Shown: positions 14,688 to 23,065 of the stretch, one piece after another
Layout: every line of letters starts with the position of its first letter
Position numbering within the stretch: position 1 is the stretch's first letter
NCBI GenBank assembly: GCA_028293825.1
Contig: JAQGNY010000049.1
Location: 1 to 64,000, forward strand
Direction: 5' to 3'
Source: Verrucomicrobiaceae bacterium
Lineage (GTDB): Bacteria; Pseudomonadota; Gammaproteobacteria; Pseudomonadales; CAMLJR01
Length of the DNA: 64,000 bases
The notes under the pieces: model-generated
Seen by the model: the letters and a program-made list of their open reading frames with translations, nothing else
Databases searched by the model: none
What the model was told of the DNA's origin: nothing
Program-made: the position numbers and the translations under genes

Positions 14688-17234
14688 ATGGCCGCTTCCT
14701 CTTTTTCTTCTTCTACCGCGTCTCCGCGTGTTGTCGTTGTCGGTAACGGCATGGTCGGCCATCATTTGGTCGAACAACTGATTAACGAAAAAACCAATTG
14801 GCACATTACCGTGATCGGCGCTGAACCTCGCCCCGCGTATGATCGGGTGCATCTGTCCGATGTATTCGCCGGTCGCGAACCGTCCGAGCTGGCGCTGACC
14901 ACGCGCGAGTTTTATGTCAACGCTGGCGTAGAAGCGATATTCGGCGATGCCGTTGCCAGCATCGATCGCGATGCGCGCAAAGTAGTGACTGAAGGTGGCC
15001 GCGAATTCGCGTACGACAAATTGGTGCTGGCAACCGGCTCCTATCCGTTCGTGCCGCCGGTACCGGGCTCGGACAATAAATTGTGTTTTGTGTATCGCAC
15101 CATCGATGATTTGGGTTCGATCAAAGCAGCAGCGGCGACCGCAAAAAAAGGCGTAGTGGTCGGCGGCGGTTTGCTCGGTTTGGAAGCGGCGAATGCACTG
15201 CGCAATTTAGGCTTGGAAACGCACGTGGTCGAATTCGCGCCGCAATTAATGGGCGTGCAGGTCGATCCCGAAGGTAGCGCGATTCTGAAAAAGAAAATCG
15301 AAGCGCTCGGCCTCACCGCGCACCTCGGCAAAAATACGCAAAAAATTATTGCTGGTGAACATCATGCGCTGGCAATGCATTTTGTCGATGGCGAAATTCT
15401 CGAAACCGACATGATCGTATTTTCGGCCGGCGTGCGCCCCGACGATAAATTAGCGCGCGCCGCTGAATTAAAAATCGGCGAGCGCGGTGGCATCGTGGTC
15501 GATTATCACTGCCGCACCAGCGACGAAAGCATTTACGCGGTCGGCGAATGCGCGCTGTGGGGCGGTCGTATTTTCGGTTTGGTCGCGCCTGGATATCAAA
15601 TGGCGAAAGTGGCCGCGAGCCAACTCGCCGGCGGCGATTTGCTATTCCAAGGCGCCGACATGAGCACGAAGTTGAAATTGCTCGGTGTCGATGTCGGTTC
15701 GATCGGCGACAGTCACGCGCGCAGCGAAGGCGCATTGAGCTATCGCGTGATCGATGAGCCCAATGGCATTTACAAAAAAATCGTCGTATCGAAAGACGGC
15801 AAACATTTATTGGGCGCGGTGCTCGTTGGCGACAATGGCATTTACGACACGCTGTTGCAGTACATGCTGAATAAAATCGAATTGCCGAAACAACCGCTGG
15901 CATTGATTGCGCCGAGCGGCGGTGAAGTGCCGGTGTTAGGCGCGGACGCATTGCCGGATACCGCGACGATTTGTTCGTGTCACAACGTCAGCAAAGGCGC
16001 GATCTGCTGCAAAATCGAAGAGGGTTTTGTGTCCCTCGGTGATATCAAAGCCGAGACCAAAGCCAGCACCGGTTGTGGCGGTTGTTCAGCGCTGCTGAAA
16101 AACGTGGTCGATGCCGAATTGAAAAAACGCGGCGTCGCCGTTAACAATTACCTTTGCGAACATTTCAAACACAGCCGCCAGGAAATATTTCATCTGGTGC
16201 GTGTGAATAAAATTAAAACCTTCGACGAATTATTGAAGAAGCATGGTAGCGGCGGCGGCTGCGAAATTTGCAAGCCGACGGCAGCATCGATATTCGCGTC
16301 GATCGATAACGAATATGTGTTGGAGAAAGCGCACGTTGGCCTGCAGGATACCAACGACACCTTCCTCGCCAATATGCAAAAAGATGGCACCTATTCGATT
16401 GTGCCGCGTATTGCCGCCGGTGAAATCACGCCGCAAAAATTAATCGTGCTCGGTCAGGTCGCGGAAAAATATAAGCTGTACACAAAAATAACCGGTGGCC
16501 AGCGTATCGATTTATTCGGCGCGCGCGTTAATCAATTGCCGTTAATTTGGAAAGAACTGATCGACGCCGGTTTCGAAACCGGTCACGCGTACGGCAAATC
16601 GGTGCGAACGGTGAAATCCTGCGTCGGCTCCACTTGGTGTCGTTACGGCCAACAAGATTCGGTGAGCATGGCCATCGCCATTGAAGATCGCTACAAAGGA
16701 TTGCGCTCGCCGCATAAATTGAAATTCGCCGTCAGCGGTTGCACGCGCGAATGCGCCGAAGCACAGAGCAAAGATATCGGCGTGATCGCGACCGACAAAG
16801 GTTGGAATTTATATGTGTGCGGCAACGGCGGTATGCGCCCGCGTCATGCCGATTTGTTCGCGACCGATCTCGACGACGAAACATTGGTGAAATATATCGA
16901 CCGCGTACTGATGTTTTATGTGCGCACGGCGGATCGTCTGCAACGCACATCAGTGTGGCTGGAAAATCTCGAAGGTGGCCTCGATTATTTGAAGCAAGTG
17001 GTTATTGACGACAGCCTCGGTATTGGCGCAGAACTTGAAACACAAATGGCGCATCTCGTGTCGACCTATCAATGTGAATGGAAAACGACGATTGAAGATG
17101 CGGAGAAAGTGAAACGCTTTCGCGAATTCGTCAACGCCGATGTGCCTGATGCAAACGTAGTGTTCGTTGAAGAGCGCGGACAAATTCGGCCGGCAACGAC
17201 TGTCGAAAAGCGCGAGTTGATCGCCACCGATTAA
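14688..17234 (+). CDS. nirB: Assimilatory nitrite reductase [NAD(P)H], large subunit NirB
   Basis: 848-residue cytoplasmic enzyme reducing nitrite to ammonia with six electrons. Domain order: FAD/NAD(P) oxidoreductase (1 to about 400, with VVVGNGMVGHHL at the N-terminus and VVGGGLLGLEAANAL mid-domain); BFD-like [2Fe-2S] domain (about 425-480, C-S-C-H...GCGGC); a second Cys-containing BFD-like stretch; ferredoxin-like half domain; and the siroheme/[4Fe-4S] domain. The [4Fe-4S] domain has C-x5-C (SCVGSTWCRYG, near 645) and C-x3-C (GCTRECAEAQ, near 684). All cluster ligands are present. ATG 14688 follows AGGAG at 14676-14680. It forms a unit with the preceding flavoprotein and with nirD and nasA. 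Confidence 0.96.
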   Translation: MAASSFSSSTASPRVVVVGNGMVGHHLVEQLINEKTNWHITVIGAEPRPAYDRVHLSDVFAGREPSELALTTREFYVNAGVEAIFGDAVASIDRDARKVVTEGGREFAYDKLVLATGSYPFVPPVPGSDNKLCFVYRTIDDLGSIKAAAATAKKGVVVGGGLLGLEAANALRNLGLETHVVEFAPQLMGVQVDPEGSAILKKKIEALGLTAHLGKNTQKIIAGEHHALAMHFVDGEILETDMIVFSAGVRPDDKLARAAELKIGERGGIVVDYHCRTSDESIYAVGECALWGGRIFGLVAPGYQMAKVAASQLAGGDLLFQGADMSTKLKLLGVDVGSIGDSHARSEGALSYRVIDEPNGIYKKIVVSKDGKHLLGAVLVGDNGIYDTLLQYMLNKIELPKQPLALIAPSGGEVPVLGADALPDTATICSCHNVSKGAICCKIEEGFVSLGDIKAETKASTGCGGCSALLKNVVDAELKKRGVAVNNYLCEHFKHSRQEIFHLVRVNKIKTFDELLKKHGSGGGCEICKPTAASIFASIDNEYVLEKAHVGLQDTNDTFLANMQKDGTYSIVPRIAAGEITPQKLIVLGQVAEKYKLYTKITGGQRIDLFGARVNQLPLIWKELIDAGFETGHAYGKSVRTVKSCVGSTWCRYGQQDSVSMAIAIEDRYKGLRSPHKLKFAVSGCTRECAEAQSKDIGVIATDKGWNLYVCGNGGMRPRHADLFATDLDDETLVKYIDRVLMFYVRTADRLQRTSVWLENLEGGLDYLKQVVIDDSLGIGAELETQMAHLVSTYQCEWKTTIEDAEKVKRFREFVNADVPDANVVFVEERGQIRPATTVEKRELIATD

Positions 17235-17340
17235 CGATTAATTAAGTTGGCGCGCTATTAATTTAGCGTTTGTTAAGTCAGCAAAAATTAATGCGAACAG
17301 CAATTGAATTCCGCAATAGCGGTACGAGAGGAATGTGGTG

Positions 17341-17700
17341 ATGAACGAATGGGTTTCAGTATGCAGGATCGACGACTTGGTGGCGGGCAGCGGTGTGTGC
17401 GCATTATTCAACGGCCAACAAGTCGCCATCTTTTATTTGCCGGGCGAAGCGCAGCCGATTTATGCGATTGATAATTTCGATCCGATCGGCGCGGCGAATG
17501 TTTTATCGCGCGGCATCATCGGCGATGTGCAAGGGCAGCGCGTAATTGCATCGCCGTTGTACAAAGAGCATTTCAGTTTCACCACCGGCCGTTGTCTCGA
17601 AAAACCAGAATACGCTGTGCGCGTATGGCCAGTGCGCATCGAAGGCGGCTCGGTGCAATTGCAACAACCGGCGGCGCTGAATTTGGAATCGGCAGCCTGA
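17341..17700 (+). CDS. nirD: Nitrite reductase small subunit NirD
   Basis: 119-residue NirD, a Rieske-fold protein that binds NirB and supports its NADH-dependent activity. The sequence runs WVSVCRIDDL...GSGVCALFNGQQVAIF...YAIDNFDPIGAANVLSRGI (about residues 45-63), then SPLYKEHFSF. As in other NirD proteins, the Cys/His ligands of true Rieske clusters are replaced (NFDP, SPLYKEHF), so no cluster is expected. I chose ATG 17341, with GAGAGGA at 17326-17332, over the two GTG codons just before it. The stop is one base before the nasA start, indicating coupled translation. Confidence 0.93.
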   Translation: MNEWVSVCRIDDLVAGSGVCALFNGQQVAIFYLPGEAQPIYAIDNFDPIGAANVLSRGIIGDVQGQRVIASPLYKEHFSFTTGRCLEKPEYAVRVWPVRIEGGSVQLQQPAALNLESAA

Positions 17701-17701
17701 A

Positions 17702-20356
17702 ATGTCAGTAATAAAAACGACGTGCCCGTATTGCGGTGTTGGTTGCGGCGTTAATGTGCAGCGCGATGCCACTGGCGTGTTGCCTGTGGCTGGCGATAAA
17801 GAGCATCCGTCCAATCTGGGCCGACTCTGCGTTAAGGGTTCCGCACTGCACGAGACGCTGAGCGAGCAGCGGCGTCTGTTGTATCCGCAAATTAGCGGTG
17901 CGCGTGTGAGTTGGGATCATGTACTCGACGATATTACTGCGCGTCTGCAGAAAACTATTCTCGAACACGGACCGCAGTCGGTAGCGTTGTATTTATCCGG
18001 GCAATTACTGACGGAAGATTATTATGTCGCGAATAAATTATGGAAAGGTTTTGTCGGTAGCGCCAACGTCGACACCAATTCGCGCTTGTGCATGTCGTCG
18101 GCCGTGGCTGCGCATGTGCGCGCGTTCGGTGAGGACGTGGTGCCCGGTTGTTATGAGGATGTTGAAATTGCCGATCTGGTCGTATTAGTCGGCTCCAACT
18201 CGGCGTGGGCACATCCGGTTCTGCATCAGCGGTTATTAAAAGCGCGCAAAGAGCGCGGCACTAAAATTGTCGTGATCGATCCGCGCCGCACCGCCAGCTG
18301 CGATCAATCCGATTTACATTTGCCGCTCAAGCCTGGCGCCGACGCATTTTTATTTAATGGTTTGTTGGCGTACTTGTCGGAGCAAAATTTTCTCAATCAT
18401 AATTACATTAAAAATCACACGCGCGATTTCGATGCCGCACTGAATGCGGCGCGTGCATCGGCTGCGAATATTCAAGAAGTGGCCCGTGTCTGCGGTCTTG
18501 AAGAAAGTGCGGTCGAGCAACTTTATCGGTGGTTCGCACAAACGCCGCGCACGGTCACCTTGTTTTCGCAGGGCATTAATCAGAGCAGCAGCGGCACCGA
18601 TAAAGGCAACGCCATTATTAATTGCCATCTCGCCACGGGCCGGGTCGGTCTGCCGGGTGCGAGTCCCTTTTCAATTACCGGTCAACCGAATGCGATGGGC
18701 GGCCGCGAAGTTGGCGGTCTTGCTAATCAGCTTGCGGTGCATCGCGCGTTTACGGCCGAGTCGATTACTGCAGTCGGCAATTTTTGGCGCGCGCCGAATA
18801 TGGCGCAAACGCCTGGTTTAAAAGCGGTGGCGTTGTTCGAAGCCGTGGAACGCGGCGATGTAAAATTTTTATGGATTCTGGCAACGAATCCTTTAGTCAG
18901 CATGCCGGAAGCCGATCGCTGGCGGCGCGCTTTGCAGCGCTGTGAAACGGTGATTGTTTCCGATTGCGTGCTCGATACCGATACCACGCAGGTCGCGCAA
19001 ATTTTGTTGCCGGCGGCGGGGTGGGGTGAAAAGGACGGCACGGTGACAAGTTCGGAGCGCACCATTTCACGGCAGCGCGCATTTCTGCCGTGTGCCGGCG
19101 AAGCGAAACCGGATTGGTGGGCGCTGAGCGAAATTGGTAAGCGGCTAGGTTTCACCAACGAATTTTCTTTTAACAATGCGCGCGATGTTTTTATCGAGCA
19201 TGCCGCATTGACCGGCATCAATTCCGCGACGCCGTTGCAATTCGATATCAGTGAATTGAGCACGTTAAATAATGTGCAATACGATGCGCTCGCGCCGGTG
19301 CAATGGCCGATTAAAAATGGGCAGGGTAGCGCGCGATTATTTAGCGACGGTCGATTTGCTACAGCGGATCATCGGGCGCGTTTTTTACCGATTGCACCGC
19401 AGTGGTCGCAGTCGCCACTCGATCGCGATACACCGCTGGTATTGAACACGGGTCGCGTGCGCGATCAATGGCACACGATGACCCGCACGGCGGAAAGTGA
19501 GCGATTGAATCGGCATCGCGCCGAGCCGTATGTTGAAATTCATCCGCAGGATGCAGCGGTATTTGGTCTCGCCAATAATGAAATTGCCGAGATCTCCAAT
19601 CGTCACGGCAAGGCGTGGCTGCGGGTGCGTATCGAGCCGGGTCAACATTTAGGTTCATTGTTCGTGCCGATGCATTGGAACGATCAATTCGCCGCGCGCG
19701 CTAGAGTTGATGTGTTAGTCACGGCGAATTTCGATCCGCATTCGGGTCAGCCGGAATTAAAACACGCCAGCGTTAGAGTGCGCGCACTGCCAAGTGGTTG
19801 GCGCGGATTGTTGTTGAGCCGCGAGCGCCTGCCGTTAACGCGCGATCATTATTGGGCAGCAGTGCCGGTCGCGAACGGATGGCTTTATTGGTTGGCCGGC
19901 GATGAAGAGTTTAATGTTGTCAGCGAACGGCTGTTGGCATTGTTCCCCGCTGAACCGGCCTTGCAGTTTGTGGCGCCGGATCAAAAAGAATTACGCTCGG
20001 CGTGGATCGAAGCGGGAAAATTAGAAGCGGTATTAATGGTGGGCGAAAGCGAGTTGGTGCCCGATCCGTGGTGGCTCGCCAGCCAGCTTGGCAATGTGTT
20101 GGAAAAAGACGATCGCCGTGTGTTGTTGTCCGGTAAACCAAGTGGCGCGCAAGCGGCGCAGGGCGCGATGATTTGCAGTTGTTTTCAAGTGGCAGAAAGC
20201 AGCATCAATGGTGCGATTGCGGGCGGCTGTCAAACCAGCGCGGCACTCGGTGAAAAATTGCGTTGCGGAACCAATTGCGGTTCGTGCGTACCGGAGTTAA
20301 ATCGATTGATTCGCGAGCATGTGCGCGCGCCGCGAGAAATTGCTAAAGCAGTTTGA
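17702..20356 (+). CDS. nasA: Assimilatory nitrate reductase catalytic subunit NasA
   Basis: 884-residue cytoplasmic molybdoenzyme of the bis-MGD family, reducing nitrate to nitrite. N-terminal [4Fe-4S] ligands are C8-x2-C11-x3-C15 and C43 (LGRLCVKG). The cofactor-binding segments include SRLCMSSAVAAHVRAFGED and QPNAMGGREVGG. The C-terminal domain, from about residue 823, is a BFD-like [2Fe-2S] module (C-S-C-F...LRCGTNCGSC). This form is found in NasA of Klebsiella type and allows direct electron entry from a flavoprotein partner. Tight spacing after nirD shows co-transcription. No nitrate sensor, ANTAR protein or molybdenum cofactor gene follows. The gap to the cold-shock gene is AT-rich with loose GTTAAGC-like repeats. 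Confidence 0.96.
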   Translation: MSVIKTTCPYCGVGCGVNVQRDATGVLPVAGDKEHPSNLGRLCVKGSALHETLSEQRRLLYPQISGARVSWDHVLDDITARLQKTILEHGPQSVALYLSGQLLTEDYYVANKLWKGFVGSANVDTNSRLCMSSAVAAHVRAFGEDVVPGCYEDVEIADLVVLVGSNSAWAHPVLHQRLLKARKERGTKIVVIDPRRTASCDQSDLHLPLKPGADAFLFNGLLAYLSEQNFLNHNYIKNHTRDFDAALNAARASAANIQEVARVCGLEESAVEQLYRWFAQTPRTVTLFSQGINQSSSGTDKGNAIINCHLATGRVGLPGASPFSITGQPNAMGGREVGGLANQLAVHRAFTAESITAVGNFWRAPNMAQTPGLKAVALFEAVERGDVKFLWILATNPLVSMPEADRWRRALQRCETVIVSDCVLDTDTTQVAQILLPAAGWGEKDGTVTSSERTISRQRAFLPCAGEAKPDWWALSEIGKRLGFTNEFSFNNARDVFIEHAALTGINSATPLQFDISELSTLNNVQYDALAPVQWPIKNGQGSARLFSDGRFATADHRARFLPIAPQWSQSPLDRDTPLVLNTGRVRDQWHTMTRTAESERLNRHRAEPYVEIHPQDAAVFGLANNEIAEISNRHGKAWLRVRIEPGQHLGSLFVPMHWNDQFAARARVDVLVTANFDPHSGQPELKHASVRVRALPSGWRGLLLSRERLPLTRDHYWAAVPVANGWLYWLAGDEEFNVVSERLLALFPAEPALQFVAPDQKELRSAWIEAGKLEAVLMVGESELVPDPWWLASQLGNVLEKDDRRVLLSGKPSGAQAAQGAMICSCFQVAESSINGAIAGGCQTSAALGEKLRCGTNCGSCVPELNRLIREHVRAPREIAKAV

Positions 20357-20618
20357 TTTTTGCGAAGATCGATTGAGATTTTCGATGATCGACGCGATAT
20401 TTTTAATCAAAAAAAAGTTAAGCCAAAAGAGTTAAGCAAAAAATTAAGCGAAAAAATTCAAGTAACAAACAGTACGCCTAGATTTTGATTTAAAAGAATT
20501 GAAAAATAAGACGCAAAAAAACGGATTAACCTGTCTGCAAATCATCCGTGTGGCAGCGGGTAGTGCGAGGGTTGCGAAGTGACTGCAACGACCGAAACCG
20601 CTGCAGTATCTGCAAAAT

Positions 20619-20828
20619 TTAAACTAGCGTGACGTTCTCAGCCTGCGGGCCTTTTTTACCTTGCGTAACGTTGAACTGCACTTTCTGACCTTCGGCCAAC
20701 GTCTTGAACCCAGCGCTATTGATTGCGCTGAAGTGGACGAATACGTCCGGACCGCTCTCTTGCGCAATAAAACCAAAACCTTTGGATTCGTTGAACCACT
20801 TAACGTGACCAGTGCTTACATTAGACAT
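20619..20828 (-). CDS. Cold-shock domain protein (CspA family)
   Basis: 69-residue single-stranded nucleic acid-binding protein, an OB-fold RNA chaperone. RNP1 (KGFGFI) and RNP2 (VFVHFS) are intact, preceded by G-x-V-K-W-F. ATG 20828 has AGGA upstream in the message, and its N-terminus [13 protein letters not shown] fits the family start. A longer frame upstream has no conserved sequence. The promoter at 20981-21008 gives an untranslated leader of about 145 bases, typical of cold-inducible csp genes where the leader controls translation. Which of the CspA paralogues it corresponds to cannot be told. Confidence 0.95.
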   Translation of the reverse strand: MSNVSTGHVKWFNESKGFGFIAQESGPDVFVHFSAINSAGFKTLAEGQKVQFNVTQGKKGPQAENVTLV

Positions 20829-20980
20829 GCTAAAAATCCTGTAACAATTAATAACAATCGCCCTGTGAAGGCAGTTCAGCCGAGCGGCGCTGGTAGTGTT
20901 TGTGGAGAAATGGACGAAGCACTGCAGGAGGAACGTCTGATTTATCGAACATACATACAAGCTATTCTTGGCTTGATCAT

Positions 20981-21008
20981 ATTATATACACGAGCTTTTA
21001 TCGGTCAA
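20981..21008 (-). promoter_or_regulatory. Sigma-70 promoter for the cold-shock gene
   Basis: On the minus strand, TTGACC (21003-21008) and TATAAT (20981-20986) are separated by 16 bases, a near-consensus promoter directed at the csp gene. Transcription from about 20974 would produce a leader of about 145 bases. I see no other gene between 20829 and 21145. Confidence 0.7.
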
Positions 21009-21145
21009 CGATAATTCTTTTACCGCAAGCAAGTTACCGAAATATATTTTTAGTGCGTTTTTGTTTTTTTCATTACAGCTTTTTAATAAAGTTTTTTGGA
21101 ATAACTATTTGTCTTTATTTCATCACGTTGCTTTACCACACTGCT

Positions 21146-21808
21146 TTACCACGGTAATGGATCGCCGTTCGCGTGAAAAAATTGTCCACTATTTTCGAGG
21201 GACAATTGATCGATGCGATTAATTAAATTCGCGGCGGCTTCGCTGGCATCGATGCCTTGTTGCGCGGTCATATCGGTCGCGACCATTCCCGGGTGAAAAA
21301 TACCGACGCTGATTCCCGCACTTTTTAAATCGACGGCCAGACTTTTACCGGCGCTGTTTAACGCTGCTTTAGACATGCGATAGCCGTAGCTGCCGCCGGA
21401 CGAGTTATCGTCGATCGAGCCCATACGGCTGGTGATCAAAACGATTTTGCTACCGGCACGTAAATTCGGTAGCAATGCCTGCGTGATGCGCAGCGGCGCG
21501 ACCGTATTTATGTCGAGTTGCCGCCGAATGCGCTGCAGATCCAAATCCTGTAAGGTCTCGAACGTCATCACGCCGGCGTTGTGAACAATGACATCAATCG
21601 GTTGTTTATCCAGTTGCGCGACGAGGTGTTGAATCGCTGTCTCATCAGTGACATCAATATCGGTAATGATGCGGATGCCTTCGATTTGTAACAGTGCATC
21701 GCTGGTCGATCGACACAGCGCAATAACGCGATCGCCGCGCGCCACCAGTTGCTGTGTCAGCGCCAGGCCGATACCGCGACCTGCGCCGCTGATCAAAATT
21801 GCTGCCAT
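21146..21808 (-). CDS. SDR-family oxidoreductase
   Basis: 220-residue classical short-chain dehydrogenase/reductase. The cofactor motif G-A-G-R-G-I-G is at residues 8-14, NAG is present in VIVHNAGVMTFE, and the catalytic Tyr and Lys are in Y-R-M-S-K with Ser in ITSRMGS. The Arg in the cofactor loop and the CRST sequence after the second strand suggest NADP(H), but this is a guess. Substrate unknown. ATG 21808 (MAAILISG) has GGAG seven bases upstream; a TTG further up would add unconserved residues. It is transcribed away from the LOG gene and is not in an obvious operon. Confidence 0.9.
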   Translation of the reverse strand: MAAILISGAGRGIGLALTQQLVARGDRVIALCRSTSDALLQIEGIRIITDIDVTDETAIQHLVAQLDKQPIDVIVHNAGVMTFETLQDLDLQRIRRQLDINTVAPLRITQALLPNLRAGSKIVLITSRMGSIDDNSSGGSYGYRMSKAALNSAGKSLAVDLKSAGISVGIFHPGMVATDMTAQQGIDASEAAANLINRIDQLSLENSGQFFHANGDPLPW

Positions 21809-22145
21809 GTTATTACTCCACAATATTCAAGATGCTTTGCGTTTCGTTGCTGATTGCTTGGTAATTGAGCACTTATTGGTTGGATGTTTATTGTTGAGTG
21901 TGACTCGGTGTTTTGCGAATGAATCCCGTCGCTGAATGGTGTCAGATAAAAGTAATGGTAGTGCGGCAACGCAACGGGGTGCGCATTTTTTCGCAGATCG
22001 AGAATTACCACTATATTTCATACAGCGGTGCAAATTGGGGCCATGATCGCAAGCGCATAGATTAAGTCAGCAGTTACCCGCCTTCGCCCAACTTTAAGAA
22101 TATTGGCTGTGCAGAGGCGATCGATTCTTACCAGGAGAAAGTCCT
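21809..22145. other. Intergenic region without a supported gene
   Basis: Shared upstream region of the SDR gene (minus) and LOG gene (plus). Short open frames occur but none has a ribosome binding site together with recognisable protein sequence. A strong ribosome binding site (AGGAGAAAG) for the LOG gene lies at its right edge. Confidence 0.6.
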
Positions 22146-23045
22146 ATGCCACAAAACCGTCTGCGCGATGAAAACTTCTTCAGCGCGGAAGAAGAAATTC
22201 AAACACGCGCCGAGACTGCCTATGACCAATCGTCGGCCTATGAGTTGTCGTTTCTCGATCAAGAATTTTTGCTGCGCCGCGATTTGCGTCCGTTGCGTTT
22301 GCAATTGGAGCTGCTAAAAGCCGAGCTGATACAGCAGGAGCACAATATTCGCGCGACGATTGTTGTGTTCGGCAGCGCGCGCTCGCTGACACCGGAAGCG
22401 GCGGCGCTGCAGTTCGGCGAGTGGGAAGAGCGGCGCGCGGCGCAACCGGAAGATGCAACGGTGGAGCTGGGCTGGCGGCGCGCTAAGTCGCGGCTGGAAC
22501 TGAGCGCTTACTACGATGCTGCTCGCGATTTTGCACAGCTGGTCACGCAGCACAATTTGGAGCATCCCGAGCGCGAAATGGCGATTGTCACCGGCGGCGG
22601 TCCCGGCATTATGGAAGCGGCCAATCGCGGTGCGCACGATGTCGGCGGGCGCAGCATCGGCCTCAATATTATTCTGCCGCACGAGCAACATCCGAATCCG
22701 TTCATCACGCCGGAGCTGTGTTTTCAGTTTCACTATTTCGCCCTGCGCAAAATGCATTTCATGATGCGCGCGAAAGCGCTGGTCGCGTTTCCCGGCGGTT
22801 ACGGCACGCTCGACGAATTATTCGAAACGCTGACCTTGGTGCAAACCGGCAAAGCGCGGCGCGTGCCGATCCTGCTGTACGGCACCGAATTCTGGAAGAA
22901 GTTGATCAATTTCGATTATCTGCTCGAGACCGGCTGCATCAGTCCCGAGGACCTGAAGTTGTTTCAGTACGTCGATTCGGCGGCGGATGCGTGGCAGCGC
23001 ATCAGTGAGTTTTATGCGTTGCCCGATGATGACGATTGGGCGTGA
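22146..23045 (+). CDS. LOG-family protein (cytokinin riboside monophosphate phosphoribohydrolase-like)
   Basis: 299-residue cytosolic protein of the LOG/TIGR00730 family, formerly called lysine decarboxylase-like. The nucleotide-binding GGGPGIMEAANRGA lies near residue 150 and the signature PGGYGTLDELFE near residue 215. These motifs in bacteria mark N-ribosyl hydrolases acting on nucleoside 5'-monophosphates such as AMP (PpnN-like). The first 90 residues form a helical extension not present in the short plant-type LOG proteins, so it belongs to the longer bacterial group. ATG 22146 follows AGGAGAAAG. It converges with cvrA, and the two stop codons lie in an inverted repeat (TGAGCC...GGCTCA, 23043-23068) that may act as a weak shared terminator. 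Confidence 0.88.
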   Translation: MPQNRLRDENFFSAEEEIQTRAETAYDQSSAYELSFLDQEFLLRRDLRPLRLQLELLKAELIQQEHNIRATIVVFGSARSLTPEAAALQFGEWEERRAAQPEDATVELGWRRAKSRLELSAYYDAARDFAQLVTQHNLEHPEREMAIVTGGGPGIMEAANRGAHDVGGRSIGLNIILPHEQHPNPFITPELCFQFHYFALRKMHFMMRAKALVAFPGGYGTLDELFETLTLVQTGKARRVPILLYGTEFWKKLINFDYLLETGCISPEDLKLFQYVDSAADAWQRISEFYALPDDDDWA

Positions 23046-23065
23046 GCCTGTCGATTTAGAACGGC

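Noticed and set aside
20429-20470. AT-rich GTTAAGC-like repeats after nasA
   Set aside because: Irregular, short and imperfect; no CRISPR-like or operator spacing.
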